This document shows, in pieces, positions 35,175-44,355 of a stretch of 64,000 bases of DNA. Source of the stretch: Luteococcus sp048595755 (GTDB lineage: Bacteria; Actinomycetota; Actinomycetes; Propionibacteriales; Propionibacteriaceae); assembly GCF_048595755.1 (NCBI RefSeq), contig NZ_CP184360.1:3038001-3102000 (forward strand), given 5' to 3'. The notes under the pieces are model-generated. The model saw only the letters and a list, made by a program, of their open reading frames with translations. It searched no databases and had not been told where the DNA came from. The stretch's first letter is position 1. Each line of letters begins with the position of its first letter. The position numbers and the translations under genes are program-made.

Positions 35175-35219
35175 GGCGTCCAGACTGCCACACCGCACGG
35201 GCGGCTGGCTCGTCGCCGA

Positions 35220-37049
35220 TCACCAGCTGCCGACGCCGCCACCGCCGCCGCCACCGCCGGAGAAGCCCCCGCCCCCGCCGCCGAAGGCCGAACCGCCACC
35301 GAAACCGGTACCGGAGGTGCCGATCGAGGACGGTGCCGGCATCGGCGGGGCCGCGGAGTGGTCGATGGTGTTCAGGGTGTTGGTGAAGACGTAGAAGTTC
35401 CAGTGGTCGTAGGGGCCGTAGTACCAGACCGGCGGCTCGGCACTCAGCCGCCCCATCCGCACCAGTTCGGCGCACAGGTCTGCCCAGCGCTCGGTCAGGC
35501 CGAACAGGATCGCCCAGGGCAAGTAGCGCGAGAAGATGTCCTCGCCCTCCTCGAACCTCAGCTGGTCGGCCTCGGCTGTGGCCAGATAGGTGCGGAAGCC
35601 CTCGATCTGGTCGGTGAGAGCTCGGCCCAGGCCGGTGCGCTGCCCGCGTTGCATCCGGGCGCGCACCACCATCATGGTGAGCACCGCTGGCACCACCGGG
35701 GCCAGCAGCCACAACGCAGACATCGACCCGCCGCCGAAGAAGAGCCAGGCAAAGCCGAGCATGAGGAAGCCGGAGCACCCGGCGCCGGCACCCGCCGCGG
35801 TGGGATTGCTGGTGAACCAGCGACGACTGGCCACCTGGTTGCGCACGCTGGTGACCATGGCCGAGTGGGCGATGTAGAGGCTGCCTCGTCGGGACAGGTC
35901 GATCTCACCATCGACGGAGCGTCGGAAGAGCCGCTGCAAGAGCACCTGTTCGTGGGGTTCGGCGGCCTTGGAGAAGTCGACCAGGGAGACCCGTGCGGTG
36001 TCGCGGTCGCTGGACAACCGCACCGCCCCGCGCACCGCCAGGTCGACCAGGGTGGCGGTGGTCTCCTTGGTGTCCAGCTGGCCGTCGGCCAGCAGCCCCG
36101 CCTCGGCGACGCTGATCTTGGGCGGGCTGAAGGCGACCGGGATCTCCACCTTGCCGCTGGGCTTCTGGCGCGCCGTCTCCCCCGGCCCGGGCACCACTCC
36201 CGGCGGCAGGCCGACGAATCGCAGGTCGCGTCCCCGGCGCCGCCAGTAGGCCAGGCCCAGGATCGGGGAGATGACGGCGCTGAGCAGCCCGGCACCCAGG
36301 CCCGCCTTCTGGGCCATCTGTTCGGCAGCATCGGCACGGGTGACCAGCGTGGGCTGGTTGGCCGCGAGCTGGCCGGCACCGATCTGGGTGGAGATCGTCA
36401 GCACCTCGCCGGGCGCCTTGTGGTCCTGGGTCCAGGTGGCCTTGCCGTCCACCAGCTCGGAGCTGGTACAGCGCTGGGACTGCCCTGGCGGGGCCGAGGA
36501 GCAGAAGACGTCCTGCACTCCCCCGGGCACGGTTGCGGTCACTCGAATGTCGTTCACCGGCGGCGTCTCGCCGCTGATGGCGTCCCACAGGAATTCGTCG
36601 TAGCTGCCGGAACTGCGCATGGCCCCGGTGACCTCATAGCTGAGGGTGTAGGTGGCGGTGCGCGTCTGGATGTAGCGGCCGGGAGTGCCGATGCGCAAGG
36701 TCAGAAATTCCACGCGCCCCTGCTCGTCGACCTGCCGGGAATACTGCGAGGAGGCGTCGGGACTGCTGACCCGCACGTTCTCGATGCCGTAGACGGCATC
36801 GTGCTCGTCGTCGTAGTCCTCCCGCACCACGAAGCTGCGCGTGATGCCCTGCTGTCGGCCCACATTGCCGAAGCGGTAGACCAACGTCTCGGTGGCCCGG
36901 ACCCGCCCGTCGCGTCCCACCTGGTAGTCGATGTGCCAGGAGTCGACGGAATCGCCCAGCGCGTGAGCCGGAACCGGTTGCAGCACAGAGAGGGTGGCCA
37001 GCAGCAGCGCGGCCACCAGCCCCAACGAGCGACGCAGCGGCGATGCCAT
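35220..37049 (-). CDS. DUF2207 predicted membrane protein
   Basis: A 609-residue exported membrane protein. The signal peptide is MASPLRRSLGLVAALLLATL then ...PAHA; the extracytoplasmic DUF2207 domain follows (DSWHIDYQVGRDGRVRATET), then membrane segments near residues 240 and 395-440, and a Gly-rich tail (FGGGGGGFSGGGGGGGGVG). Function unknown. ATG 37049 shares a base with the smpB stop codon, so it is translated after smpB. Confidence 0.85.
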   Translation of the reverse strand: MASPLRRSLGLVAALLLATLSVLQPVPAHALGDSVDSWHIDYQVGRDGRVRATETLVYRFGNVGRQQGITRSFVVREDYDDEHDAVYGIENVRVSSPDASSQYSRQVDEQGRVEFLTLRIGTPGRYIQTRTATYTLSYEVTGAMRSSGSYDEFLWDAISGETPPVNDIRVTATVPGGVQDVFCSSAPPGQSQRCTSSELVDGKATWTQDHKAPGEVLTISTQIGAGQLAANQPTLVTRADAAEQMAQKAGLGAGLLSAVISPILGLAYWRRRGRDLRFVGLPPGVVPGPGETARQKPSGKVEIPVAFSPPKISVAEAGLLADGQLDTKETTATLVDLAVRGAVRLSSDRDTARVSLVDFSKAAEPHEQVLLQRLFRRSVDGEIDLSRRGSLYIAHSAMVTSVRNQVASRRWFTSNPTAAGAGAGCSGFLMLGFAWLFFGGGSMSALWLLAPVVPAVLTMMVVRARMQRGQRTGLGRALTDQIEGFRTYLATAEADQLRFEEGEDIFSRYLPWAILFGLTERWADLCAELVRMGRLSAEPPVWYYGPYDHWNFYVFTNTLNTIDHSAAPPMPAPSSIGTSGTGFGGGSAFGGGGGGFSGGGGGGGGVGSW

Positions 37050-37525
37050 CAACGACGCCTTCTGTTGCGCTCGGCCAGGTCTCGTTCCATGTCGCGGCGC
37101 ATGTCGCGCTCGGCGATGGTCTGGCGCTTGTCCCATTCCTTCTTGCCGGTGCCCACCGCGATCTCGACCTTGGCGTAGCCGTCACTGAAGTAGATGCTCA
37201 ACGGCACGATGGTCCGGCCGGAGCTGCCGATCTCTCGCTGAAGCTTGTCGATCTCACGGCGGTTCAGCAGCAGCTTGCGATTGCGGCGGGTGGCATGGTT
37301 GGTCCACGTCCCGAAGGCGTACTCGGGAATGTGTGCATTGCGCAGCCACACCTCGCCGTCGTCGATGGTGGCGAAGGCATCCACCAGGGACGCCCGACCA
37401 TTGCGCAGACTCTTCACCTCAGTGCCGGTCAGCACCATGCCCGCCTCGAACTTCTGCCCGAGGTGGTAGTCGTGATGCGCCTTCTTGTTCTGGGCGATGA
37501 GTTTGCGGCCCTTTTCGCGTGGCAC
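37049..37525 (-). CDS. smpB: SmpB, tmRNA-binding protein
   Basis: A 158-residue SmpB: NKKAHHDYHLGQKFEAGMVL, GTEVKSLRNGRASLVDAF, RKLLLNRREIDKL and the basic tail WDKRQTIAERDMRRDMERDL, which enters the mRNA channel. It delivers tmRNA to stalled ribosomes. GTG 37525 gives the usual family length and has GGGGAG five bases upstream; the extension to 37594 is not needed. Follows the M23 peptidase gene and precedes DUF2207 on the same strand. Confidence 0.95.
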   Translation of the reverse strand: MPREKGRKLIAQNKKAHHDYHLGQKFEAGMVLTGTEVKSLRNGRASLVDAFATIDDGEVWLRNAHIPEYAFGTWTNHATRRNRKLLLNRREIDKLQREIGSSGRTIVPLSIYFSDGYAKVEIAVGTGKKEWDKRQTIAERDMRRDMERDLAERNRRRR

Positions 37526-37629
37526 CTTGCTCCCCTGCTGATTCGTCCTGCTCCTGCTGCCGATCGTGCCAAGACTACGCCGATCCCGCCTCACCCTAGC
37601 CGGTGCACGAAGGACGGCGAGCTCGCGAC

Positions 37630-39126
37630 TCAGAAGTAGTCGGCGGGGTTGACCAGCTGCCCGTCGGCCCAGGTCATCAGGTGCAGGTGGCAGCCCGTCG
37701 AGTAGCCGGTGTTGCCCACCTGTCCCAGCACCTGGCCGCGGCGGACCCGCTGACCGGGGCTGACGACGTAGTGCGTGGCGTGGTTGTAGCTGGTGGTCAT
37801 GAACTTCCCGTCGACGCTGCCGTGGTCGACGATCAGCCGGTTTCCGTAGCCGGCATTGAAGTAGCTCTCGGTGACCACCCCGTCACGCGGGGCGACGATC
37901 GGCGTGCCGCAGGCCGCCCCGTAGTCCATCCCGTCGTGCAGCTTCCAGATCTTCAACACGGGGTGGAGGCGCTGGCCGAACTGCGAGGTGACCGGCCCGT
38001 TGACCGGCGCCGACCAGCCACCGCCTTGGTCCGTGGCGGGCTCGGGTGCCTCGACAGCGGGGGCGCTGCGCTCCTGCTCCGTGGCCCGCTGGGCGGCCTT
38101 GGCGGCCCGCTGGGCCTCGTCGGCCTTGGCCTTCGCATCGGCAGCCCGACGCCGTGCCGCCTGCTTGGCTGCCTCCTCTGCCCGGTCGGCCTCCTCACGA
38201 GCCTTGGCAGCAGCCTCTTGCCTGGCCTTGGCCTCGCGCTGCGCCTTGGCCTTCGCCTTCTGCTCGGCGACGCGCTCGGCGATGCGAGCCTCCACCTGGC
38301 GCGACTCCTTCTCCAGGATCGCCTGCTTCTCCTTCTCCGCCGCAACCTTTTCGGCCGCTGCATCCTCCGCCGCGGAATGGCTCTTCACCAGCGTGGCGAC
38401 GGTGGCAGCGGCGCGGTCGGCCGTGGCCTCCGCCTCACGGGTGGCCTCGAGTTGCTTGGCTGCGGCGGCACGGTCGGCCGCCACCTCCTGTTCGGCCTTG
38501 GTCTGGGCGCGCTGGGCATTCTGCAGCTTGGCGTGCAGGGCCTGCAGCCGGTCCATCTGGGCCTGGGTGGCGTTGAAGATGGTCGTCGACCACTGCATGG
38601 CCTGGTTCACGTCGCTGATCTCGGCGTCGGTGACGAAGGCGGCGATGCCCATCAACTCGGTGTTCTGCTGGTGCGTCTCGCGCACGCTGGCCCCGATCAC
38701 CTTGGCCTCGGCATCCAGTGCCTTCTGGTTGGCGGCCACGTCGGCCTTGGCCTGGGAGAGCCGGGCGCGGGCAGCCTTGAGGTCGGCGGCCAACTGCTTG
38801 TCCTTGGCCTGGGCCCGGTTGCGTTGGCGCTGCGCCTGGGCCAGGGTCTTGCGCGCCGTGGCGAGCTTCGACTTGGACTCGTCCAGGGCTGCGGCGGCCT
38901 CGTTCAGCTCGGCCGAGAAGGTCTCCAGGTCATCGCGCGAGTCCGCGAGCTCGGAGTTGATCCGGTCGCGGTCGTCGATGAGGTCCTCGGCGTGGGCCTG
39001 CGGCAGTTGCCCCAGCCCCAGCGAGGTGACGGCCGCGGCAACCAGGAACAGACGGGTCACCCGCCCCGTGGCCCGGGGGTCACCACAGCTCACACGACCG
39101 AAGGCATCAGTGGTCAACCCAGTCAC
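37630..39126 (-). CDS. M23 family peptidase with coiled coil (EnvC-like, FtsEX partner)
   Basis: A 498-residue secreted protein. The N-terminal hydrophobic stretch (VTRLFLVAAAVTSLGLG) ends in a PQAHA signal-peptidase site. A long Ala/Lys/Glu-rich coiled coil fills residues ~50-360, and a LytM/M23 domain forms the end with KLHDGMDYG and GCHLHLM zinc ligands. Both His motifs are intact, so it may itself cut peptidoglycan, unlike EnvC. It directly follows ftsX, pointing to activation by FtsEX at division. GAGGA lies six bases before GTG 39126. Confidence 0.87.
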   Translation of the reverse strand: MTGLTTDAFGRVSCGDPRATGRVTRLFLVAAAVTSLGLGQLPQAHAEDLIDDRDRINSELADSRDDLETFSAELNEAAAALDESKSKLATARKTLAQAQRQRNRAQAKDKQLAADLKAARARLSQAKADVAANQKALDAEAKVIGASVRETHQQNTELMGIAAFVTDAEISDVNQAMQWSTTIFNATQAQMDRLQALHAKLQNAQRAQTKAEQEVAADRAAAAKQLEATREAEATADRAAATVATLVKSHSAAEDAAAEKVAAEKEKQAILEKESRQVEARIAERVAEQKAKAKAQREAKARQEAAAKAREEADRAEEAAKQAARRRAADAKAKADEAQRAAKAAQRATEQERSAPAVEAPEPATDQGGGWSAPVNGPVTSQFGQRLHPVLKIWKLHDGMDYGAACGTPIVAPRDGVVTESYFNAGYGNRLIVDHGSVDGKFMTTSYNHATHYVVSPGQRVRRGQVLGQVGNTGYSTGCHLHLMTWADGQLVNPADYF

Positions 39127-39165
39127 GTTTTTCCTCGTTCCAGCCTCGCACTTGCTGCGGGACAC

Positions 39166-40068
39166 TCAGACCCTCAGGGACTTCCTGGTTGCGAGCAGCG
39201 TGGGAATGATAGCCAGCAGAACAGCCACCAGGACAACCGCGGCCATGGCCAGGCCGGCGTGCTGCCACGTGATCCACCGTAGAGCCTGAATCGAGACTTC
39301 AGCATTCTTCACGATGATCGACCAGTAGCCGAAGGCCAGGGTGGCGCAGGCCAGCGCTGCGCCGACCAGCCCTGCCACCAGGCTCTCCAGCAGGAAGGGC
39401 AGCATGATGTAGCTGTTCGAGGCGCCCACCAGGCGCATGATGCCCAGCTCGCGGCGGCGACTGAAGGCCGCCATCCGAATGGTGTTGCCGATCTGCAGGG
39501 CCGCCGCCAGCAGCAACAGGACACTCAGCCCGATCGTGCCCCACTGCAGGGCCCGCAACCAGTTGAACAGCGGGTCGAGCACCTTGTGCAGGTCCTGCAC
39601 GTTCTGCACCCCCGGCATGACCTTGGCCTGCTCCACCACGCCGGCATATTGCGCTGGATCCTTCAGTTTCACCCGGAAGGAGTCCTGCATCTGGTCGACG
39701 GTCAGCGAATCCAGGATCGGGGAGTCGGAGAAGGTCTTCTTGAACTCCTCATAGGCCTCTTCGCGGCTTTCGTAGAAGACCTCCTGGACCTCGGGGTGGG
39801 CCTCCAGGCGCTGCTTGATCTGCTCCCGTTGGGCCTGGGTCACGTCCTTGCCGGGCTCGCAGGTGCCGCCCTGGGAGTCCTTGACGCACATGAAGAGGCT
39901 GATCTCGATCTTGTCGTACCACTTGCCCTTGATGAGGTCGACCTGCTGCATGGTCATCAGGCCGGCCCCGAAAAGGCTCAGGCTGACCCACATGGTGACG
40001 ATCACGGCCAAGGTCATGGAACCGTTGCGGCGAAGACCAGACCAGGTCTCGCGGAGGGTGTGACGCAT
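39166..40068 (-). CDS. ftsX: FtsX, division ABC permease
   Basis: A 300-residue four-helix permease: TM1 near residues 20-40, a large extracytoplasmic loop (~45-165, with two Cys at CVKDSQGGTC), then three TMs with the REGIMRLVG-like motif RRELGIMRLVGASN. FtsX transmits FtsE ATPase activity to a peptidoglycan hydrolase, most likely the adjacent M23 protein. It follows ftsE by 32 bases. Confidence 0.95.
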   Translation of the reverse strand: MRHTLRETWSGLRRNGSMTLAVIVTMWVSLSLFGAGLMTMQQVDLIKGKWYDKIEISLFMCVKDSQGGTCEPGKDVTQAQREQIKQRLEAHPEVQEVFYESREEAYEEFKKTFSDSPILDSLTVDQMQDSFRVKLKDPAQYAGVVEQAKVMPGVQNVQDLHKVLDPLFNWLRALQWGTIGLSVLLLLAAALQIGNTIRMAAFSRRRELGIMRLVGASNSYIMLPFLLESLVAGLVGAALACATLAFGYWSIIVKNAEVSIQALRWITWQHAGLAMAAVVLVAVLLAIIPTLLATRKSLRV

Positions 40069-40100
40069 TGCTTGTTCTTCCTTTCGGGTGGCGGGCAGGC

Positions 40101-40787
<687 letters not shown>

Positions 40788-40844
40788 GATGCTTCCTCGG
40801 CCGCGTCTGGGGGAAGGATCAAGGCGATCCCACGGCCGCCAGCG

Positions 40845-40850
40845 AGTCTA
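40845..40850 (-). promoter_or_regulatory. Putative -10 element (TAGACT) upstream of ftsE
   Basis: Minus-strand TAGACT about 58 bases before GTG 40787; the same hexamer is used before prfB. Confidence 0.4.
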
Positions 40851-40974
40851 GGGGCATGGCTTGCCCCGGCCGCAACTTGACACACAGCTGACACCGGGAG
40901 TTCGACCACCCGACACCATGCCCCGGGAAAACCTTGCCCCACAAGGAATCATCGCCCTTGCGGAAGTTGCGGGA

Positions 40975-42084
40975 TCAGTCGTCGTGATCCTGCATGCGCC
41001 AGCGAATACCCGCGTCGATGAAGCCATCGATCTCTCCGTCGAAGACGGCCTCGGGATTGCCCACCTCATGGTTGGTGCGCAGGTCCTTGACCATCTGGTA
41101 CGGGTTGAGCACGTAGGAGCGCATCTGGTCGCCCCAGCTGGCCTTCACGTCGCCGGCCAGTTCCTTCTTCTTGGCGTCCTCCTCCTGCTTCTTGAGCAGC
41201 AGCAGGCGCGACTGCAGCACGCGCATCGCGGCGGCACGGTTCTGGATCTGACTCTTCTCGTCCTGCATCGAGACCACCAGGCCGGTGGGAAGGTGGGTGA
41301 TGCGCACCGCGGAGTCGGTGGTGTTGACCGACTGCCCACCGGGGCCCGAGGAGCGGAAGACGTCGACGCGGATGTCCGACTCGGGCACGTCGATGTGGTC
41401 GGTGTCCTCGATGAGCGGGAGCACCTCGACCGCGGCGAAGGAGGTCTGGCGACGGCCCTGGTTGTCGAAGGGGCTGATGCGCACCAAGCGGTGGGTGCCG
41501 CCCTCCACCGACAGCGTTCCGTAGGCGAAGGGCCCGCTGACCTCGAAGGTCACCGACTTCAGCCCCGCCTCCTCCGCGTAGGAGGTGTCCATCACCTTCA
41601 CGTTGAAGCCATTGCGTTCGGCCCAGCGGGTGTACATGCGCAGCAGCATCTCCGCGAAGTCGGCAGCATCGACGCCACCGGCACCGGCGCGGATGGTGAC
41701 CACCGCGTCACGCTCGTCGTACTCACCCGACAGCAGGGTGCGGATCTCCAGCCCCGCGATGTCCTGCTTGAGCTTCTCGACCTCCTTCTCGACGTCGGCG
41801 GCGGCCTCGGCGTCGCCTTCGTCGCCGGCCATCTCGATCATCAGCGCTGCTTCCTCGAGGCGAGTGTGCAGCTCGTCGAGCCGCTCCACGTCGGACTGCA
41901 GGGCCGACAGTCGTGAGGTGACTCGCTGGGCGTTGGCCTGGTCATCCCACAGGTCGGGTGCGGAGACCTGCTGCTCGAGCTCGGAGATCTCGACCTTCTT
42001 GGATTCGGGGTCGAGAACGGCCTCGATCTGCTTCAGGGAAGCCTCGAGGTTGCTGAGTACGTCTGGAAGATCTGCAAGAGCCAC
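40975..42084 (-). CDS. prfB: Peptide chain release factor 2
   Basis: A 369-residue class I release factor. The stop-reading SPF motif is in RISPFDNQGRR and the catalytic GGQ in SSGPGGQSVNTT. It terminates at UGA and UAA. The frame is continuous: the programmed +1 frameshift known from most prfB genes is absent, as is usual in actinobacteria. GTG 42084 lies eight bases after TAGACT, so the leader is absent or only a base or two. The long extension to 42357 reads antisense of the YqeY gene. Confidence 0.95.
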   Translation of the reverse strand: MALADLPDVLSNLEASLKQIEAVLDPESKKVEISELEQQVSAPDLWDDQANAQRVTSRLSALQSDVERLDELHTRLEEAALMIEMAGDEGDAEAAADVEKEVEKLKQDIAGLEIRTLLSGEYDERDAVVTIRAGAGGVDAADFAEMLLRMYTRWAERNGFNVKVMDTSYAEEAGLKSVTFEVSGPFAYGTLSVEGGTHRLVRISPFDNQGRRQTSFAAVEVLPLIEDTDHIDVPESDIRVDVFRSSGPGGQSVNTTDSAVRITHLPTGLVVSMQDEKSQIQNRAAAMRVLQSRLLLLKKQEEDAKKKELAGDVKASWGDQMRSYVLNPYQMVKDLRTNHEVGNPEAVFDGEIDGFIDAGIRWRMQDHDD

Positions 42085-42092
42085 GTCAACGG

Positions 42093-42098
42093 AGTCTA
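42093..42098 (-). promoter_or_regulatory. -10 element (TAGACT) of prfB
   Basis: Minus-strand TAGACT, eight bases, then GTG 42084. It lies 82 bases from the divergent YqeY start. Confidence 0.55.
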
Positions 42099-42135
42099 CC
42101 CGGATGCTCGCCACGGGGCCCCACCCTGCGCGCGA

Positions 42136-42141
42136 TACACT
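42136..42141 (+). promoter_or_regulatory. Putative -10 element (TACACT) of the YqeY gene
   Basis: TACACT precedes an AAAGGA site and GTG 42167; leader about 20 bases. Confidence 0.45.
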
Positions 42142-42166
42142 TGCCTGCCGTCGAAAGGAACCCATC

Positions 42167-42634
42167 GTGGGAGCACTCAAGAACCAGCTGCAGGCCGACC
42201 TCGTCGTGGCGATGAAGACCCGGGACGAGGCCGCCAAGAGCAATCTGAGGATGGCTCTGGCAGCCATCCACACCCAGGAGGTGGCTGGTGCCACGGCCCG
42301 CGAGCTGACCGACGCCGAGGAGATCGGTGTGGTCACCAAGGAGGTGAACAAGCGCAAGGACTCCGCCGAGGCCTACGCCCAGGGTGGACGCCCCGAGCTG
42401 GCCGCCAAGGAGACCTCCGAGGCCGAGTTCCTGCAGCGCTACCTGCCCGAGGCGATGGACGAGGACGAGCTGCGCGCCATCATCACCGAGGAGGTCGCCG
42501 CCGCCACCGGCCCCAACGGGGAGAAGCCCACGATGCGCCAGATGGGCCAGGTGATGAAGGCCGTCAACCAACGCACCCAGGGCCGCGCCGACGGCAAGAC
42601 CGTCTCCGGCCTGGTGAAGGCCGCCTTGGCCTGA
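42167..42634 (+). CDS. GatB/YqeY domain protein
   Basis: A 155-residue YqeY protein (LKNQLQADLVVAMKTRDEAA, FLQRYLPEAMDEDELRAII, GQVMKAVNQRTQGRADGKTV). The domain is the tRNA-binding tail of GatB used alone; its role is unproven, perhaps linked to tRNA-dependent amidation. GTG 42167 has AAAGGA nine bases upstream. Confidence 0.88.
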   Translation: MGALKNQLQADLVVAMKTRDEAAKSNLRMALAAIHTQEVAGATARELTDAEEIGVVTKEVNKRKDSAEAYAQGGRPELAAKETSEAEFLQRYLPEAMDEDELRAIITEEVAAATGPNGEKPTMRQMGQVMKAVNQRTQGRADGKTVSGLVKAALA

Positions 42635-42675
42635 TCCACCCGCCGACCCGCGTGCTTTAATGGGTCGGCATGCCC

Positions 42676-42749
42676 GGGCGCATAGCTCAGTTGGTTAGAG
42701 CACCTGCCTTACAAGCAGGGAGTCGGGGGTTCGAGTCCCTCTGCGCCCA
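42676..42749 (+). tRNA. tRNA-Val (anticodon TAC)
   Basis: A full 74-base cloverleaf: acceptor GGGCGCA/TGCGCCC, D-arm with AGCTCAGTTGGTTAGAGC, anticodon arm CCTGC-CTTACAA-GCAGG, T-arm CGGGG-GTTCGAGT-CCCT type, discriminator A. CCA is not encoded. Anticodon TAC reads Val codons. Confidence 0.95.
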
Positions 42750-42824
42750 CCGATTTCGAAACGGCCCCTTCCCGGCATGAAGTTACCTGAGCGATCTGTC
42801 ACCGGCGCGTGGCAGGATCACTGC

Positions 42825-44216
42825 ATGGCAGCCTCAGACCACAGTGACCAGCCCCTCGTCGGCCTGCAGCAGCTGGCCCCCGACGTCGATGACGCCTACC
42901 GCACGTGGACCAGTGTGCGAGAGTTCGGCGCCACCGGTGACGGCAGCACTGACGACACGGAAGCGATCCAGCGCGCCGTCGAGGCGGCCGGCGAAGGCGG
43001 TACGGTCTACTTTCCCCTGGGCACCTACCGCATCTCCGCCCCGCTGCGGGGCCTGCCCCAGCAGACCTTCCGCGGCAGCGGTTCCAACAGCGGGGTCAGC
43101 GCGCGCTTCCTGCGGGGTGTGCAGATCGTCGCCAGCCATGCGGGCGCCGTCCTGCAGCTTGCGCCCTGCTCGCACGTGCGTGAGCTGCGCCTGATGGGGC
43201 CGGGAGACACCGTGTCGGGCAGCGTCGGCATCAGCGCCCGGGACTCCTCTGCCGTCGTCCTGGACGAGGTGACGATCTGGCACACCGAGCTGGGCATCGA
43301 CCTGTCGAAGTGCTGGTACGCCCACATCAACCACTGCAGCCTGTGGAACAACCAGACGGCGATGCGCGTGGAGTACTGCTACAACGTCAGCCTGCACAAC
43401 ATACGGATCTCCGGCCTCCTGGCGGACGGCAGCAGCAATGGCACCGGCATCGAGATGGTCGACCGCTCACTGCTGAGCCTCCACGGCGGGGCGATCGAGC
43501 AGTACCGCACCGGCATCAGCCTGGGAAGTGCGATGCAGCTGAGCATGTTCGGCGTCTACATGGAGACCCGCACCGTCGGCTCCCATGGCGTGCTGGCCAG
43601 CGGGGATGGCCCCCAAGTGCTGGCCACCGGCTGCCAGGTCTACGTGAACAACCACCAGGCCTGGATCGACCTGTCCGGTGCCCGCGGGGGCGGGCTCAGC
43701 GCCAACGCCAACAAGTTCAAGGGCGGCCAGGCGGGCCAACCGACCCTCGCCTACCGCTGGAAGGCGAGCGCCAGCGCGCCCAGGGTGCAGATCGGCGGCG
43801 ACTCGTGGCATGACGTGCTGCGCCACCCGGACGTGCGGCACCACGAGCGGCCCCTGCCGCCCGGCAGCCTGGTCGAGGCCCCCGAGGGGGCGCCGGGCGC
43901 GTCGCAGCCAGTGCTGGCCAGCACCATGAACCGTGCGGGCCTGGGCCAGGCCTGGGTCTCCACCGGCTCGGGATGGAGGCGCCCCCAGCTGGGTGACGAC
44001 GAGGCACATGTCGGAGCGCAGTTCTTCGACACGCGCTTGGGGCATGCGATCTGGTGGACCGGTTCCGACTGGGTCGACGCCCAGGGGCAGCCCGTCGACG
44101 GGAATGCCTGGAAGATGGCCACCCGGGTGCAGACCGGTGTCAACCCCCTGCTGCGGACCTCCCGGGACGGTCTGGCCAGGCTCGCCGCCAGCCTGCGCTC
44201 GCGGCTGCGTCGCTGA
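42825..44216 (+). CDS. Right-handed beta-helix (pectate-lyase/GH28-like) protein, tail-spike-like
   Basis: A 463-residue protein. Residues ~35-85 (SVREFGATGDGSTDDTEAIQ, GGTVYFPLGTYRIS) are the opening of the pectate-lyase superfamily beta helix, and repeated short strands continue to about residue 310. The end (ASTMNRAGLGQAW, FFDTRLGHAIWWTGSDWVDA) resembles the C-terminal module of phage tail spikes or fibres. There is no signal peptide or membrane segment. It lies 75 bases after tRNA-Val, with AGGA before ATG 42825. Possible cargo of a lost phage or a polysaccharide-binding protein; function not settled. Confidence 0.7.
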   Translation: MAASDHSDQPLVGLQQLAPDVDDAYRTWTSVREFGATGDGSTDDTEAIQRAVEAAGEGGTVYFPLGTYRISAPLRGLPQQTFRGSGSNSGVSARFLRGVQIVASHAGAVLQLAPCSHVRELRLMGPGDTVSGSVGISARDSSAVVLDEVTIWHTELGIDLSKCWYAHINHCSLWNNQTAMRVEYCYNVSLHNIRISGLLADGSSNGTGIEMVDRSLLSLHGGAIEQYRTGISLGSAMQLSMFGVYMETRTVGSHGVLASGDGPQVLATGCQVYVNNHQAWIDLSGARGGGLSANANKFKGGQAGQPTLAYRWKASASAPRVQIGGDSWHDVLRHPDVRHHERPLPPGSLVEAPEGAPGASQPVLASTMNRAGLGQAWVSTGSGWRRPQLGDDEAHVGAQFFDTRLGHAIWWTGSDWVDAQGQPVDGNAWKMATRVQTGVNPLLRTSRDGLARLAASLRSRLRR

Positions 44217-44247
44217 GCGACGCGACCCCAGGCCCGGGCCTCTTCTC

Positions 44248-44309
44248 GGAACGATTCCTGCGAAACCGCCCCCACCCGGGAATTTTCTGGAATGATTCCA
44301 GATTAGGAT
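44248..44309 (+). promoter_or_regulatory. Catalase promoter with paired operator
   Basis: GGAACGATTCC (44248-44258) and GGAATGATTCC (44289-44299) are 41 bases apart, about four helical turns. The second is the core of a perfect 17-base palindrome TCTGGAATGATTCCAGA (44286-44302), directly upstream of a TAGGAT -10 element (44304-44309). This looks like a repressor or redox-regulator operator; the regulator is not identified. Confidence 0.65.
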
Positions 44310-44355
44310 GGGTAACGCACTGACACCCAGTGCCAGTCGAGAAAGGACTCGTACG

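Noticed and set aside
40975..42357. Programmed frameshift or long N-terminal extension in prfB
   Set aside because: The frame is continuous from GTG 42084 and no shift site with an in-frame TGA is seen; the extension is antisense to the YqeY gene.
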